From the NCBI GenBank assembly GCA_029834535.1, contig JAQMWT010000094.1, positions 1 to 34,121 on the forward strand: DNA of 34,121 nt, written 5' to 3'. This document shows positions 20,879 to 30,823 of this stretch, one piece after another. The stretch comes from Chrysophaeum taylorii. Its lineage: Eukaryota; Sar; Pelagophyceae; Pelagomonadales; Pelagomonadaceae. The stretch's first letter is position 1. Each line of letters begins with the position of its first letter. The notes below the pieces were generated by a model. That model was not told the origin of the DNA, made no database searches, and worked only from the letters and a program-made list of their open reading frames with translations. The position numbers were made by a program, and so were the translations under genes.

Positions 20879-22091
20879 CCAGAGTCAGCTTTTTCGCTGA
20901 TGGTTGCCGACGACGCCTGTGCCGCCAACCACATCTTACTCAATCAGGCCCCAAGCCCTACGATGACGAATTTCCCGACCTCATCAACCATATCATCCAG
21001 AGTCGCAGATTGTCTTTGTGCCACCTACACTCCAAGCAAGACCTCAAAGAAGACAAACTCGCGGCACGGATGCAATGGACCCGGCACTGAAACTTCCTTA
21101 ATTGACGGTGGCACATCCTTTTGCTTCACTCGCACAATTCAACACTTTGTTCCCGAGTCCATACGCCGGATTCCCGAACACACCGTACGCATGGGAAAAG
21201 GCACCTTGACCAGCCATTTCATCGGCGTTAAACCGTTGTACTTGCAGGCCGCAGGTCTCTCCCCAAAGGATATAAAAGAATCAACTGGTTACGAATTGTG
21301 CCTTGTATTTCTGGTCGTCCCGCAATTCCGAAAAGGTCTACAGGTTATCGCGACATCTCAGCTCAAAGCTCTGAATGTACAAGCAACAGACCCTCCATTG
21401 CCACACGAACCATACCTGTATGAGCTAATGAACACGTCGACGGCTGATCCTCACGATTACAAGACGCTTCTAGGAAAAACAGCAATAGTTCTCGCCACTC
21501 GCCAAACCAATGGCCTGTTGTCCCTGCCGTCTCATCCAAAGCAAACATTCCGGCTGTGGTTAGTTTTCACACCGGCACGCGAATGTCACTCAAGGATGAA
21601 CCTGCGCACATCACACAGCATGTCGCCAAGACACGCTCGCAATCCCACATGTTGGATTTTGCTAATCTACAGCATCATTCCACATTCCTCCAGGAGCTCA
21701 TTAGCCTCCCGCGTACTGTCGTCCAATTTGCTTTCACTGGCTTAGCGGGCCTCACTGTGCAAGCACACCCCCCTCCGCTAAAAACAGCCATTATTACAGG
21801 TGGACTTCACCAAGAAGGCTTACCTCTTTTCGCAAACGCTTCGACAACCGTATTACTGTCGTGGTCACCTGTGAAATTCACCCTATTATGCGCGCCCGCG
21901 CGCAACAACTCTTCCCGCACGCTCAGCATTATGCGGATCTCAGAAAGCTCAATGCCGCTCTGCAAACCGGCAAAATCAGACTACCTCATTTCGACTTAGC
22001 GGTTTTCACACTGCCATGTCAACATTTGAGTGTAATGAAAGAATACGACGGCTACGCCACTCCGGTGACCGCCGACCTTTTCGTCACAGAA
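20879..22091 (+). pseudogene. A'' pol fragment: protease and N-terminal half of the cytosine methyltransferase
   Basis: It aligns with 24580-25790 of element A. The protease keeps GTETSLIDGGTSFCFTRTI. The in-frame stop found in A is absent here: the equivalent residues read MNTSTADPHDY. Frameshifts near 21545 and 21845 follow. The methyltransferase part keeps motif II (VVTCEIHPIMRARAQQLFP), motif III (HYADLRKL) and the catalytic loop FTLPCQHLSVMKEYDGYA, then is cut at 22091 by the LTR of A, before motif VI. Differences from A are mainly conservative by eye. Confidence 0.85.
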
Positions 22092-22292
22092 TAGAGATAG
22101 AAAATCTGAACTAGCGTTAGTACCCCCTATTCTAGGGTTAGTTCACTTAACTTTCCCACCTTTTGATTTAAGAAAGCGCTGTGTTATTCACACCGGCTGT
22201 CCTCGATTAAGAGACAGATTCGAGGACAGACTACCACTGTTCTCACGCTCTGCTGAACTGAAGGGTAACACAGTTGTGATTACTGTTCTCTA
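22092..22292 (+). repeat. 5' LTR of element A
   Basis: 201 bases, TAGAGA...TCTCTA. It contains a 9-base stem (CTGTCCTCG 22197-22205 with CGAGGACAG 22221-22229), also conserved in the A' copy. It interrupts the A'' methyltransferase frame. Confidence 0.9.
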
Positions 22293-22315
22293 GGTATTGG
22301 GCACCAGTCCCGGTA
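22293..22315 (+). promoter_or_regulatory. Candidate primer-binding region of element A
   Basis: TGGGCACCAGTCCCGG begins four bases after the LTR end; a TGG start complements a tRNA CCA tail. Element C has TGGACCCAGTCCCG at the same place. The tRNA is not identified. Confidence 0.4.
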
Positions 22316-22377
22316 TCAGCAGAGCCTCAGGATTCCCAGACAAGCCCCGCTCACTGACGTTCCTGAACCCAAGCAAA

Positions 22378-24601
22378 ATGCCAACCAATCGAGAACGCCA
22401 GAGGGAGATAAGAGAACAAGAAGCTCGCTTAGAAGCCAAGTACCAAAGAGACATGCAACAACAAGCTCAAGCGTACGAAGCTCGGCATAAACAAGAGATG
22501 CAAGACCAAGAAACTCGCTTGATGGCTCAAATAAGCGCTCTGTCCACCCAAGTGCAAGCAACGCAAGCACCACCACCTGCCGTCGCTGCTGCGGCTCCGC
22601 CTCCCACTCCGGCTCAACAAGATCCCAAGTCTAAGATCAACACCTTTACTGACCCCCCTAGCGTCAACACCTTTACTGACCCCCCTAGCGCCGTCCTCAC
22701 GTCGATGGACAACGCTCAAGTCACACCCCAGATGCTTTCATTTCGTGTCATGCAATTGTTCGTCGAACATCTGATGCCTGAAACAGGTATAACTCAGTAC
22801 TTCCTACAGGGCTTCTACACGTGGGAATCCGTCCTGCGCGGATCTAACGATCTCGCTGGCGCTCTCCTAAGCCACTGTATCGACGAATACGACAAGGACC
22901 CCGACAACCACTCTACCGCCGGGAACACGCCAGATTTCCAAGGCCGTTACGTCTACTCCAATGGCGTCTACCGCAAGTTCGGCAAGCACTTCCTGGACAA
23001 CGTCTACGACACAAAACTTCAAGAACTCAAAGACCAAGACAAGGACCCAACCGATATGACAAAAGGCAAGTTATATCCAATTACACAACCCCATCTCCAA
23101 GGAAAAGAAACCGACTTCATCGCATATCTCCGCGAGACTGCACACCCCTTATTTCGCCGTTTCCTACATGCCGGTAGCGACTCCGTCAAGCACCCAGCAT
23201 ACGACGAAATCGATGCACTCGGATCCTCCTACCCGACAGGACTCGAATTTGTGCTTCAAGTTCGCCTCGCACTCGACAAGCACACGGGCCAGAACCACAT
23301 CCACCATGCGCATTATGTTTACAATGCCTTTCTGGACACGCCGTTCAACCCTGAAATACATGAGCCAGCTCACTACATCGACTACATGCGTCATGTCCAG
23401 CAACAACTGCGCCAGATCACCACGGACGCTTCTCTCCAACTTCCCGACGACAAGATCCTCGAAGAAATTCACCAAATTCTCCGCTTCAAGTACTCCCCAA
23501 GCTTGCTTGACTCCCGCGCCCCAACACACATCAAGGGCTTTGCACGTCTTGCCAACTGTCTGCGCAATCCCAACGACTCGCTGTTACTCGACGAAGACAA
23601 TGAAGCCATCCACCACCTTCCTAAGCTCATCGCTCGCATCACCGTCATTTCAACGTTTGAGCGCAACTTTTGGGCTCACCTCGAGCCTCACCCCACTCTC
23701 AACTTCAAGCTTTGCGCTCCGTTACGGACTTTGGTCGTCTGCCAACAAAGGACAAAGATGACCCCCGCTTTCGCTCCCGCCATCATGGTCTCCACCTCAC
23801 CGAAGACGATGATGACACCACTCCCTCTGAAGACGAAACCCCACCGGACCCCATTGAAGACACCGACCCCGTGGCTGTTTTTCTCACGGAGGCCAATCTT
23901 GATCAAGAGGGAGACAATGACCTTATTCACCAACTACACGCCTACCGCAAGAAGCAAGTTTCGCAGCACGTCAAAAAGCCCCCTCCAGGCAAAAAGCTTC
24001 CTAATCCTCGCTCCCCGTCTTACTACGACGTCAATGACAGTCCTAAGCCCAAGGCCACCCCTGCACCCCACCGAAGAACAAGCACCGTCCCCGCGCTCCT
24101 CCTGTCACCCCTGACAAACGCGAGCACCCACATCTTCGCAAGGTCACCTTCCCCACACAACCTCATCCACCCAAACCATCCACTCCCGACCAACGCTTCA
24201 AGGTCCCCCTTCGTGAAGTCTGTCGCAAGCTCCAAACCATACGGAATCTTAGCAAAGCCGGTCGCCAACATACGTCCAGCTCCGAGCGTATGAACAAGCT
24301 AATCAACCTCATCACCACCATTTCCGATGAGATACTTCTTTCCGAAGCCGAAAACGACGCCGCCGAATTCCTCCAGATGTTAACGTCCGATCCCCAAGAC
24401 GATCAACCTGATGAGGGCGAAGCCGAAACCGATGAACAAGACGACAACGGACATCTCGGTTTCTACGACGACAACGGTCAGATAAACCTCTACGACGATA
24501 CCGTTCCCGAAACCACTGATGAAGATGACTCCGCCGAAGACTACGCCAAACGTCGCAGTGACTACATGCGTGCTCTCCACCAGAGTCGGCTTTTTCGCTG
24601 A
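22378..24601 (+). pseudogene. Gag of element A, three frames
   Basis: The ATG at 22378 follows the leader. Residues 1-55 are a charged coiled coil (REIREQEARLEAKYQRD, QEMQDQETRLMAQ), followed by an Ala/Pro linker with a 27-base duplication (NTFTDPPS twice, 22639-22692). A gag-like helical core follows (MLSFRVMQLFVEHLMPETGI, FLQGFYTWESVLRGS, LRETAHPLFRRFLH). The frame changes at about 23690 and again at about 24080; the later parts are acidic/Pro-rich (HLTEDDDDTTPSEDETPPDP and DEQDDNGHLGFYDDNG). The last frame ends at the TGA at 24599-24601. No CCHC zinc knuckle was found. Gag forms the virus-like particle. Confidence 0.7.
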
Positions 24602-25140
24602 TGGTTGCCGACGACGCCTGTGCTGCCAACCACACCTTACTTCATCAGGCACCAAACCTCAAGATGACGAATTTCCCGACCTCATCAACTATTTCCACAA
24701 GAGTCGCAGATTTCCTTTGTGCAGCTTACACCCCAGAAAAGACCTCAAAGAAGACTAGCTCACTGCACGGATGCAATGGCCCCGGCACTGAAACCTCATT
24801 GATTGACGGTGGCGCATCTTTTTGCTTTACGCGCACAATTCAAGATTTTGTTCCCGAGACCATACGCCGCATTCCCGAACACACCATTCATATGGGCCGA
24901 GGGACTCTTACCAGCCACTTCATCGGTGTTAAACCGTTGTATCTGCAGGCTGCAGGTCTCCCATCAAAGGATACAACAGACAAAACCGGTTACGCTTTAT
25001 ATCTCGTATTTATGGTCGTCCCGCAATTCAGACAAGGTCTTCAAGTTATCGCAACATCTCAGCTCAAAGCTCTGCATGTACAAGCAACCGACCCGGCCCT
25101 GCCCCACGAGCCCTATCCTTATGAGCTTCTAAAGTCCTGA
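24601..25140 (+). CDS. Aspartic protease region of A pol (DGGAS active site)
   Basis: The frame holds a linker, then GTETSLIDGGASFCFTRTI with a D-G-G-A-S box (Asp codon 24805-24807) at the place of the copia DSGAS/DSGAT retropepsin motif. GYALYLVFMVVPQFRQGLQV and IATSQLKALHVQATDP are conserved in A''. The frame stops at a TGA (25138-25140) but stays open in the same frame afterwards (TSDPHNYAALLGKTAVVLAT), and the A'' copy has no stop there. This is therefore a single-base lesion, or less likely a readthrough site, between protease and methyltransferase. The start at 24601 is only the first possible start codon after the gag stop. Confidence 0.7.
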   Translation: MVADDACAANHTLLHQAPNLKMTNFPTSSTISTRVADFLCAAYTPEKTSKKTSSLHGCNGPGTETSLIDGGASFCFTRTIQDFVPETIRRIPEHTIHMGRGTLTSHFIGVKPLYLQAAGLPSKDTTDKTGYALYLVFMVVPQFRQGLQVIATSQLKALHVQATDPALPHEPYPYELLKS

Positions 25141-25218
25141 ACCTCCGATCCGCATAATTATGCAGCCCTTCTCGGAAAGACCGCCGTCGTACTCGCCACT
25201 CGCAAACCAAACGACCTG

Positions 25219-26344
25219 TTGTCCCTGCCATCCCATCCAAAGCAAACACTCGCCACTGTGCTCAGTTTCCACACAAGAAAACGAATGTCACTCAAGGATG
25301 AGATTGCGCACATCACACAGCATGTCGCAAAGACACGCTCACAATCGCACATGCTTGATTTCGCCAAGTTACAGAACCATTCTCTGTATCTCAACGAACT
25401 GCTCAACCTCAAACATCCTGTCGTCCACTACGCCTTCAATGGCTCCGCAGACCTCTCTGTGCAAACACCAGCCCCTCTGCTCAAAACAGCCATTATTGCA
25501 GATGGACTTCACCAGGAAGTTTTCGACACTTTTCGCGAACGATTCGACAAACGCCATACTGTCGTGGTCACCTGCGAAATCAACGATATCCTGCGCACCC
25601 GTGCGCAGCAACTCTTCCCGCACGCCCAGCACTATGCGGACCTAAGAAAACTCAATGCCGCACTCCAAACCGGCAAAATACGACTCCCTACATTCGACCT
25701 GGCAGTTTTTACATTGCCCTGCCAACATCTGAGTGTAATGAAAGAATACGACGGCTATGCCACACGGGTCACCGCCGACCTTTTCGTCAAAGAACAAATC
25801 CGCTTCGTTCGTTGCACGCTCCCGACCTATGCCATTGTCGAGAACGCACCTCCCAACCCCCGAACTCACCACGAGTATGCTCAACTCGCCAAAGGTTATC
25901 AGCGCTTAGGCTACTTCCGCCACTCCGGCGTCTATAATGCCTCTGCTTTTGGTGACGTCATCAGCAAGACACGTCGTCTCGCTGTGTATGCCCGGCACCC
26001 GCTCACCGGCTACAACCTCGAGAAAACCGCCTCTCCTTGGTTAACCTCACCCCCGAGCATGGTTCCTCTCCTGGACCCCAGTCACACCATCCCTGACGAT
26101 CTCTGGATCGCCAAACCCGCCCTTCGTGGTACAGTGCCCCGCTCCACATTGGACTACTACCAGCACAAGGCCACCTACTCCTACAAGCCCGCCAGCGCCT
26201 CGAAACTCTCGATTTCCGAGAATGCCCGCATCTGCCAAATGCTCGCACGTCTCACCAAGCCCTTCACGGATCTCGGTCTAGATGCCGACGGCACCCCCTA
26301 CGCCGCAATGGCGTCCATTTCCCACCTCCTGGTTTTCACATTCC
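25219..26344 (+). CDS. C5-cytosine DNA methyltransferase domain in A pol
   Basis: This is residues about 1-375 of an uninterrupted 623-codon frame. Conserved DNMT motifs appear in order: a weak motif I (TAIIADGLHQEVF, residues 90-102), II (VVVTCEIND, 115-123), III (HYADLRKL, 138-145), IV (FDLAVFTLPCQHLSVM, 159-174, nucleophile Cys168, codon 25720-25722), VI (YAIVENAPP, 204-212), VIII (SAFGDVISKTRRLAVYA, 242-258), IX (KLSISENARICQM, 329-341) and X (DGTPYAAMASISHLLV, 357-372). About 70 residues between VIII and IX would be the target-recognition region. Motif I lacks the usual GxG and motif VIII has SK for PQ. The family transfers methyl from SAM to C5 of cytosine in DNA. It would be released from, or act within, the Pol polyprotein. 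Confidence 0.88.
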
Positions 26345-26690
26345 TGCACAACCATTTGTCGCAACACCCCACTCTCGCCGCTTGGAACACCATCCGATGT
26401 TTTCACGCCTCAGAGTCTCAATGTGCTTACCATTTGGATGGAGCCATCACCGGCACCGCCGCTACTGCCGTCGCATGTGGCTACTTCTCGCGCGTCTCCC
26501 TCACACTACATTCCAGCCCCCCTCAGATTTTGGACTGTTCCCATCAACCCGCAGTCTTCTCCCCAACGCACTCCTTTTCCCTGGATGTTCCCAAGGGCAC
26601 CGCCTTTCTGGTCGTCGCTTACACCACCTCCTTGGCCGCCGCTCATAGCTGCTCGCGCCCGTCCACTTGGGTCCACTATGTGAATCGTTC
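26345..26690 (+). CDS. TET/JBP-like 2-oxoglutarate dioxygenase domain (tentative) in A pol
   Basis: This is residues about 376-490 of the same open frame, directly after methyltransferase motif X. AAWNTIRCFHASESQCAYHL leads to an HxD (His405, Asp407; codons from 26431), then TAVACGYFSRVSLTLH in place of the GxGxYxGGxLxL strand, then SPTHSFSLDVPKGT with a second His (His451) 46 residues after the first, and FLVVAYT like the closing siVyyT strand of TET/JBP proteins. In NgTet1 the Fe ligands are spaced similarly. The 2OG-binding Arg expected about ten residues after the last His is Thr/Ala here, so activity is doubtful in this copy. TET/JBP enzymes oxidise 5-methylcytosine or thymine in DNA. 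The call rests on pattern and on agreement with B2, not on a search. Confidence 0.55.
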
Positions 26691-27410
26691 GCATCCTGGC
26701 TTTGCCGCGATCGACTCACAAGGGCGAATTGCTCTCGATGACCCCAAGGGACTCCTTATGTCCAAAGCACGTCCCACTTACGCGGACTATGTCGGCCACA
26801 TCGGAGACACGCTTCAGAAGAGCACCAAGCGCTACTCGGTCACTGGCTCGTACCCCACCAACACGAGCTACTCCAATGCCTTGCTGCTGATCTCTCCAGA
26901 CCGCATTCGTTATGCGACCCTCGACTTATCGCAAAGTTTGGACACCACTCGGACCCGGAACTGCTCCGACTGTTCAAACAGCACCCGCCGTACTTCGCGT
27001 TCAAGGCACTGGCCAGCGCCGTCCCGCACCACGTGCTGCAGGCAAAGTACAGCGCTGTCCTCGCATTCCACGAATCGCACCACCACGTGAACTTTCACAT
27101 CGAATGGGCAACAATACGCAATGGCATCCCCAGCCTAGGAGACATCACCTAGGTTGCAGACTTCTTCATGAGCATCTCCAGCCGTCTCTTAGCAGTGGAG
27201 GACCTCAACCTCACCTCCCTTTTTAATGCCATTGCAGATGCTCACCATGCTGCGATCCGCAAGCCAAGCAGATCGAAAAACCTCGAGACGCCACTTGCCG
27301 ATGCCACAGTTGCTAAAATCCGAGTCTACAAGCGACCCACTCCACCTCGGACTTCGACTGCCGCTCTGCCCCCCCTTGCACAAGCCCGGCACCATTCAGC
27401 ACGCAAAAAG
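26691..27410 (+). pseudogene. Unrecognised conserved domain X of A pol
   Basis: Between the dioxygenase-like domain and integrase lie about 240 residues in two frames. The first (to about 26930) has HPGFAAIDSQGRIALDD, YADYVGHIGDTLQKSTKRYS and NALLLISPDRIRYATL. The next continues with DPELLRLFKQHPPYFAFKAL and, after a TAG at 27150-27152, VADFFMSISSRLLAVEDLNL. B2 has alignable blocks in the same order (YTGYLRGSDRKLGSKIH, NIILLDPRNGKLRYPTRPEL, AQAFMISISSSCLTEMSLN), so the domain is real and shared. I know no family for it. Confidence 0.65.
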
Positions 27411-27874
27411 AATGCTTTTGGTCACTCGCTGGCACCGCATACACCACCAGCAACCAGAGATTCTTCGCCGCACGATTGGCGCTAATGTAACGAATCTCCG
27501 CCCAGGTGATGATCGGTATCTGCAAGACTGCAGTGAATGCAAGCGCTGTCAATCGCATGTAAGCTTCAGTCAAAAGAACAATTCCTGGTCACAGGATGAA
27601 CTGGCCTATGCTCCCGGCCAACACCTCCACATGGATGTATCATACCCGAGCATCCGCGAGTGCTACGGCGGATTTCGCTATATCATGCACTTTGTGTATG
27701 TTATCTCAGCACACAAGTGGGTCTATTTCCCGCGGAAATTAGACGCACAGGGTGTTCTGGCCGGCATCCTCTATGTGGACAATGTGATTAGAGTCGAATT
27801 CGATGTCAATGTGAAGATCATATCATCTGATGCCTTCTCAGCTTTTCGCTCTGAAGCTTTCCACCCCCTCAAGG
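27411..27874 (+). pseudogene. Copia-type integrase of A, truncated by B2
   Basis: An HHCC zinc finger is visible: VTRWHRIHHQQPEIL and, 25 residues on, YLQDCSECKRCQSHVSF. The core begins with GQHLHMDVSYPS (first catalytic Asp) and YGGFRYIMHFVYVIS. The second Asp is in KIISSDAFSAFRSEAF, the family's irSDnG.EF box with Ala-Phe for Asn-Gly. The frame differs from that of domain X (shift at about 27400). The sequence ends at 27874, where element B begins, before the catalytic Glu. Confidence 0.85.
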
Positions 27875-28710
27875 TTGCAGAGAAATCTGTTGCCTCTTAC
27901 CCTTACCCGTCCGTTGAGAACGTGATCTCTTCCTTACCCTTCTTCTTTTCTACACAATCAAATAGTCCTCTGATTTGTGCCTACGCTCATCATCATGGTC
28001 TAGCGCGTCCCGAGGTATGTAGCACTATACACTTTACCTTTCTCGTGTAGTTCTAGATGCCGCCTGTCGTGTTCTGAGGATATAGGGAACATACCTTTTC
28101 ATACCCCGAATTAAATACTTCCAGACGTTCATGATGAGACGGGATGGTTCCCCAGGTGACTTACCACTGCTTGCTAAATGCTCTGCAGGTTATGGGCCCA
28201 GGCGGGTCCCTGAGAAACCATGTGTTAAAACGTGCACGTAACCTATGGGTTTTGAACTGTTACCGCGCCGGTTCAGCCTCGCCACGTAAACACACTTGTA
28301 AATACAACGCCATTACCATTGGGCTGTATATAATACTTTTTTTGCACGCGTGATCGTGTAACCTTGTGTGCACCTGTTCATAGTATCGTATTGTCATGTC
28401 AATGTTGATGTGTGTGTAATTGGCTAACCTGTACTCTTGCACACATGTTATGGAATATTTTGGGTACGTCCACTCGTACATTCCATGGCAATGCACTTAA
28501 CAAGCTCCTTGAGAGCACCAAAGCTAACCAGCTGCCTGAGTGACTACGCTTAGCGACACTACTCTGGACTCACAGCTTGCACAGTCGTCAAATAGACATC
28601 TTTCCATCGAAAACGATGAGTGTACATAGACACCGATAGACAGACCCCCTTAGAATGTCTAGATAGTGTCAACTGCGTGACTGAACCCACAGGTTCCCCC
28701 GTCAACTGCT
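27875..28710 (+). repeat. 5' LTR/leader of element B2
   Basis: It aligns over its length with 16410-17230 (B1). The start TTGCAGAGAAATCTG abuts the A integrase. Shared landmarks are GGTTATGGGCCCAG (28189), ACCGCGCCGGT (28262) and GTGTACATAGACACCG (28620). The LTR/leader border is not resolved. No gene is seen in it. Confidence 0.75.
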
Positions 28711-30823
28711 ATGGCAGAACACGCAGCACGAGCCGCACCCAAGGCGATCACAGGTGCGGATACATTGAAGCTCGAAGCTCCTGTAGTTGAGTTTCTCAAC
28801 GATGGAAATCGATTTCAGCTTCAGACTCGCAAGGTGTCCTTGCAAATCAAGCATATTAAGCAATTGTTACGGTCCAGTCATGCCGATGCCTTCCTCGAGT
28901 ACGACTCGTACGAAGCATATACTCGGTCATGCAAGGACTACGAGATCCTCCGGAATCAAATTCTCGATCGCGTTTTCCTGGAATGGAAGACCGATAGGGC
29001 TGCTGATCTCCGTTTAGCTGTTGATGAATTGCCCCTGAGTATCAGGAGTGGCATTTCACCAACGAAGCTTTCCCCACTTACCTGATGCAGAAGTAGCTCA
29101 GCTAGCTACTGTCTGTTACGACTATGAAGTCAAGGCATTACGTCCTGAAATCAATGCCCGTTTCTTAGAAGAGGAACGAATCTTAAATCGCGCGCACCCG
29201 AAGGCATTAGCTTTCGACACCCGTGTTCGTGCCCCTGTTACCATGTTTTCGTTAACTGCTGCTGACTGGCACACTTATCAGAACACGTATGCTACATTCT
29301 TGCATACTTACTTCAATCTTGAAAGTGTTGGAAAACCAGCACTTGCGGCCTGGCCCGCCATCAATGAGGTATATAACAAAAGTTATTTACCCAACAAGGC
29401 TCGAGCCATTATGCTCATCGCCTTTAGTCACTACGAGTCTGTTACGACTACTGATGTGTCCTATTTGAAACAGCAATTTAACTCTGTTGTTTATAATCCT
29501 AACTGGTATGTCCATGTATTTATCGAAGCTGTCCTAGCATTTAGGCAAATCTCTTACCAACTTAACCAGGAAGAGACTGACCTTCAATTCGACTTTGGCA
29601 CTCTTTGTATAAAAATCTATGAAGAGATACATCGGCATTATGCCGATAATACCAGCAACAATCGTTACGATCGTGGTTGGGTAGATTGGTGTTATATGTA
29701 TGAAACCCGATCTTCATCTCGGCCTGTGCCAGAAGCTGAACGATTGTGTCACCCTACCAACCCATTAGACCTATACAATGTAGTATCAAATGGGTCGAAC
29801 AAAAGACGCTTAGAACGCCCTGTTTCTTGGCAACCCTATGTCGAAGGTTTATCATCTCAACCAAAGCCAAAGTTACTACTTACAAACACTCTGGACTCAG
29901 CAGACAAAAGTCTGACTCAAACTGCTAACACACTCGCCTTCATCACTTCGTCCCAACCTGGTACATCTTCCACGTTTAATGCTAGACGCTTGCGTAACTC
30001 TAATGATGCTCGCCAGCCTTTCTCTCGCAGCGATTTATCGTATTATCGTTCTGGTGATTCTTACGTCACCAAGAAAACTGCTGGACAGTCCCATGACCGT
30101 CCAATTTACCCCCGCACTTTTGACAGGTCCTCTCGGTCTAACATGAAATTATTAGAACGAACAAATCACACCTTAAACACCCTGCGAGAACAGTGTAGTG
30201 AACTTACGAAGCATGTGACAGATAATGATACCACGGCTCAGCTACAACAGAATATCGACAAGTTATTTGAGACTCTATTACAATCAGCTGACATTCTGTC
30301 AACGACATCTACTGAGGACAACAGTAGTTTACTTCGTCTAAACGAAAAGCTCATGTTTGCAGAAGACATCATTTATGATGTACACGTTCATCTATCCTCG
30401 ACCGAAAAGTCGTTAAACTACGTGGAGCCACAACACCATACTGTTGTTACTGCTCCCACCCCAAAGGCAACTCCTCCTACTACAAACACACAGGGTAATC
30501 CTTCCAATACCGTGCACAACCTCTTTACCGCTTCCGCCATCTCGGCTTTACCACCAGCATTATTGTCCTCGCTATCTTCACGGTCCAATCTGCCCTCAAC
30601 ATACCATCACAAGCCGAAACCAAAAGGGATGCCGATCATACTTCGCTATCGCTATCGTCATTTGATGAAAAGCACGGCATGGCTGATGAGGCTGACGAAC
30701 CATCACCACCTGTTCAACCGATTATTATTCCAACGAATCTGTTATTGCTGGAGAACTTCTTCACAGCCAGCCTCTCCACTACTTGCCCACATTCGGAAAA
30801 CGCCTTCCTCACCAACTACATGA
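28711..30823 (+). pseudogene. Gag of element B2, frameshifted near its start
   Basis: The ATG at 28711 opens a frame like that of B1 (MAEHAARAAPKAITGADTLK). Two closely spaced frameshifts at about 29030 and 29075 break it, as the B1 copy shows (PEYQ.WHFT.EAFPHLPD). The long continuation (29048-30823) has a helical core (LTAADWHTYQNTYATFLHTY, VHVFIEAVLAFRQISYQL), a Ser/Thr-rich middle, a probable coiled coil (LREQCSELTKHVTDNDTTAQ and LLRLNEKLMFAEDIIYDVH) and a Pro/Thr-rich tail. There is no zinc knuckle. The last 200 bases overlap the pol frame, shifted by -1, so a programmed frameshift is possible but not shown. Confidence 0.75.

Larger units (their letters stand above)
19511..22091. mobile_element. 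Chimeric A'/A'' copy: inverted RT-RNase H-LTR joined to forward protease-methyltransferase
   Basis: The left part (19511-20878) reads on the minus strand and the right part (20879-22091) on the plus strand; both belong to family A. The join at 20878/20879 has the shared bases ACCAGAGTC present at the corresponding site in A (24579-24587). The right end is cut by the LTR of A. Gag, dioxygenase and integrase are absent from this copy within the window. Confidence 0.8.
22092..27874 (+). mobile_element. Element A: Ty1/copia-like retrotransposon encoding methyltransferase and TET/JBP-like domains
   Basis: The order is 5' LTR, gag, protease, C5-methyltransferase, TET/JBP-like domain, unrecognised domain X, integrase; it is cut in the integrase at 27874 by element B2. 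RT, RNase H and the 3' LTR are not seen in this copy. They are known for the family from A' (19511-20878), which has the same LTR. Integrase before RT is the Ty1/copia order. Roughly 1.5-2 kb of pol is occupied by sequence that ordinary copia elements lack. Confidence 0.88.

Noticed and set aside
22429..22719. Minus-strand open stretch over the gag of element A
   Set aside because: Antisense to the coiled-coil and TFTDPPS repeat region of gag; an artefact of repeats and composition.
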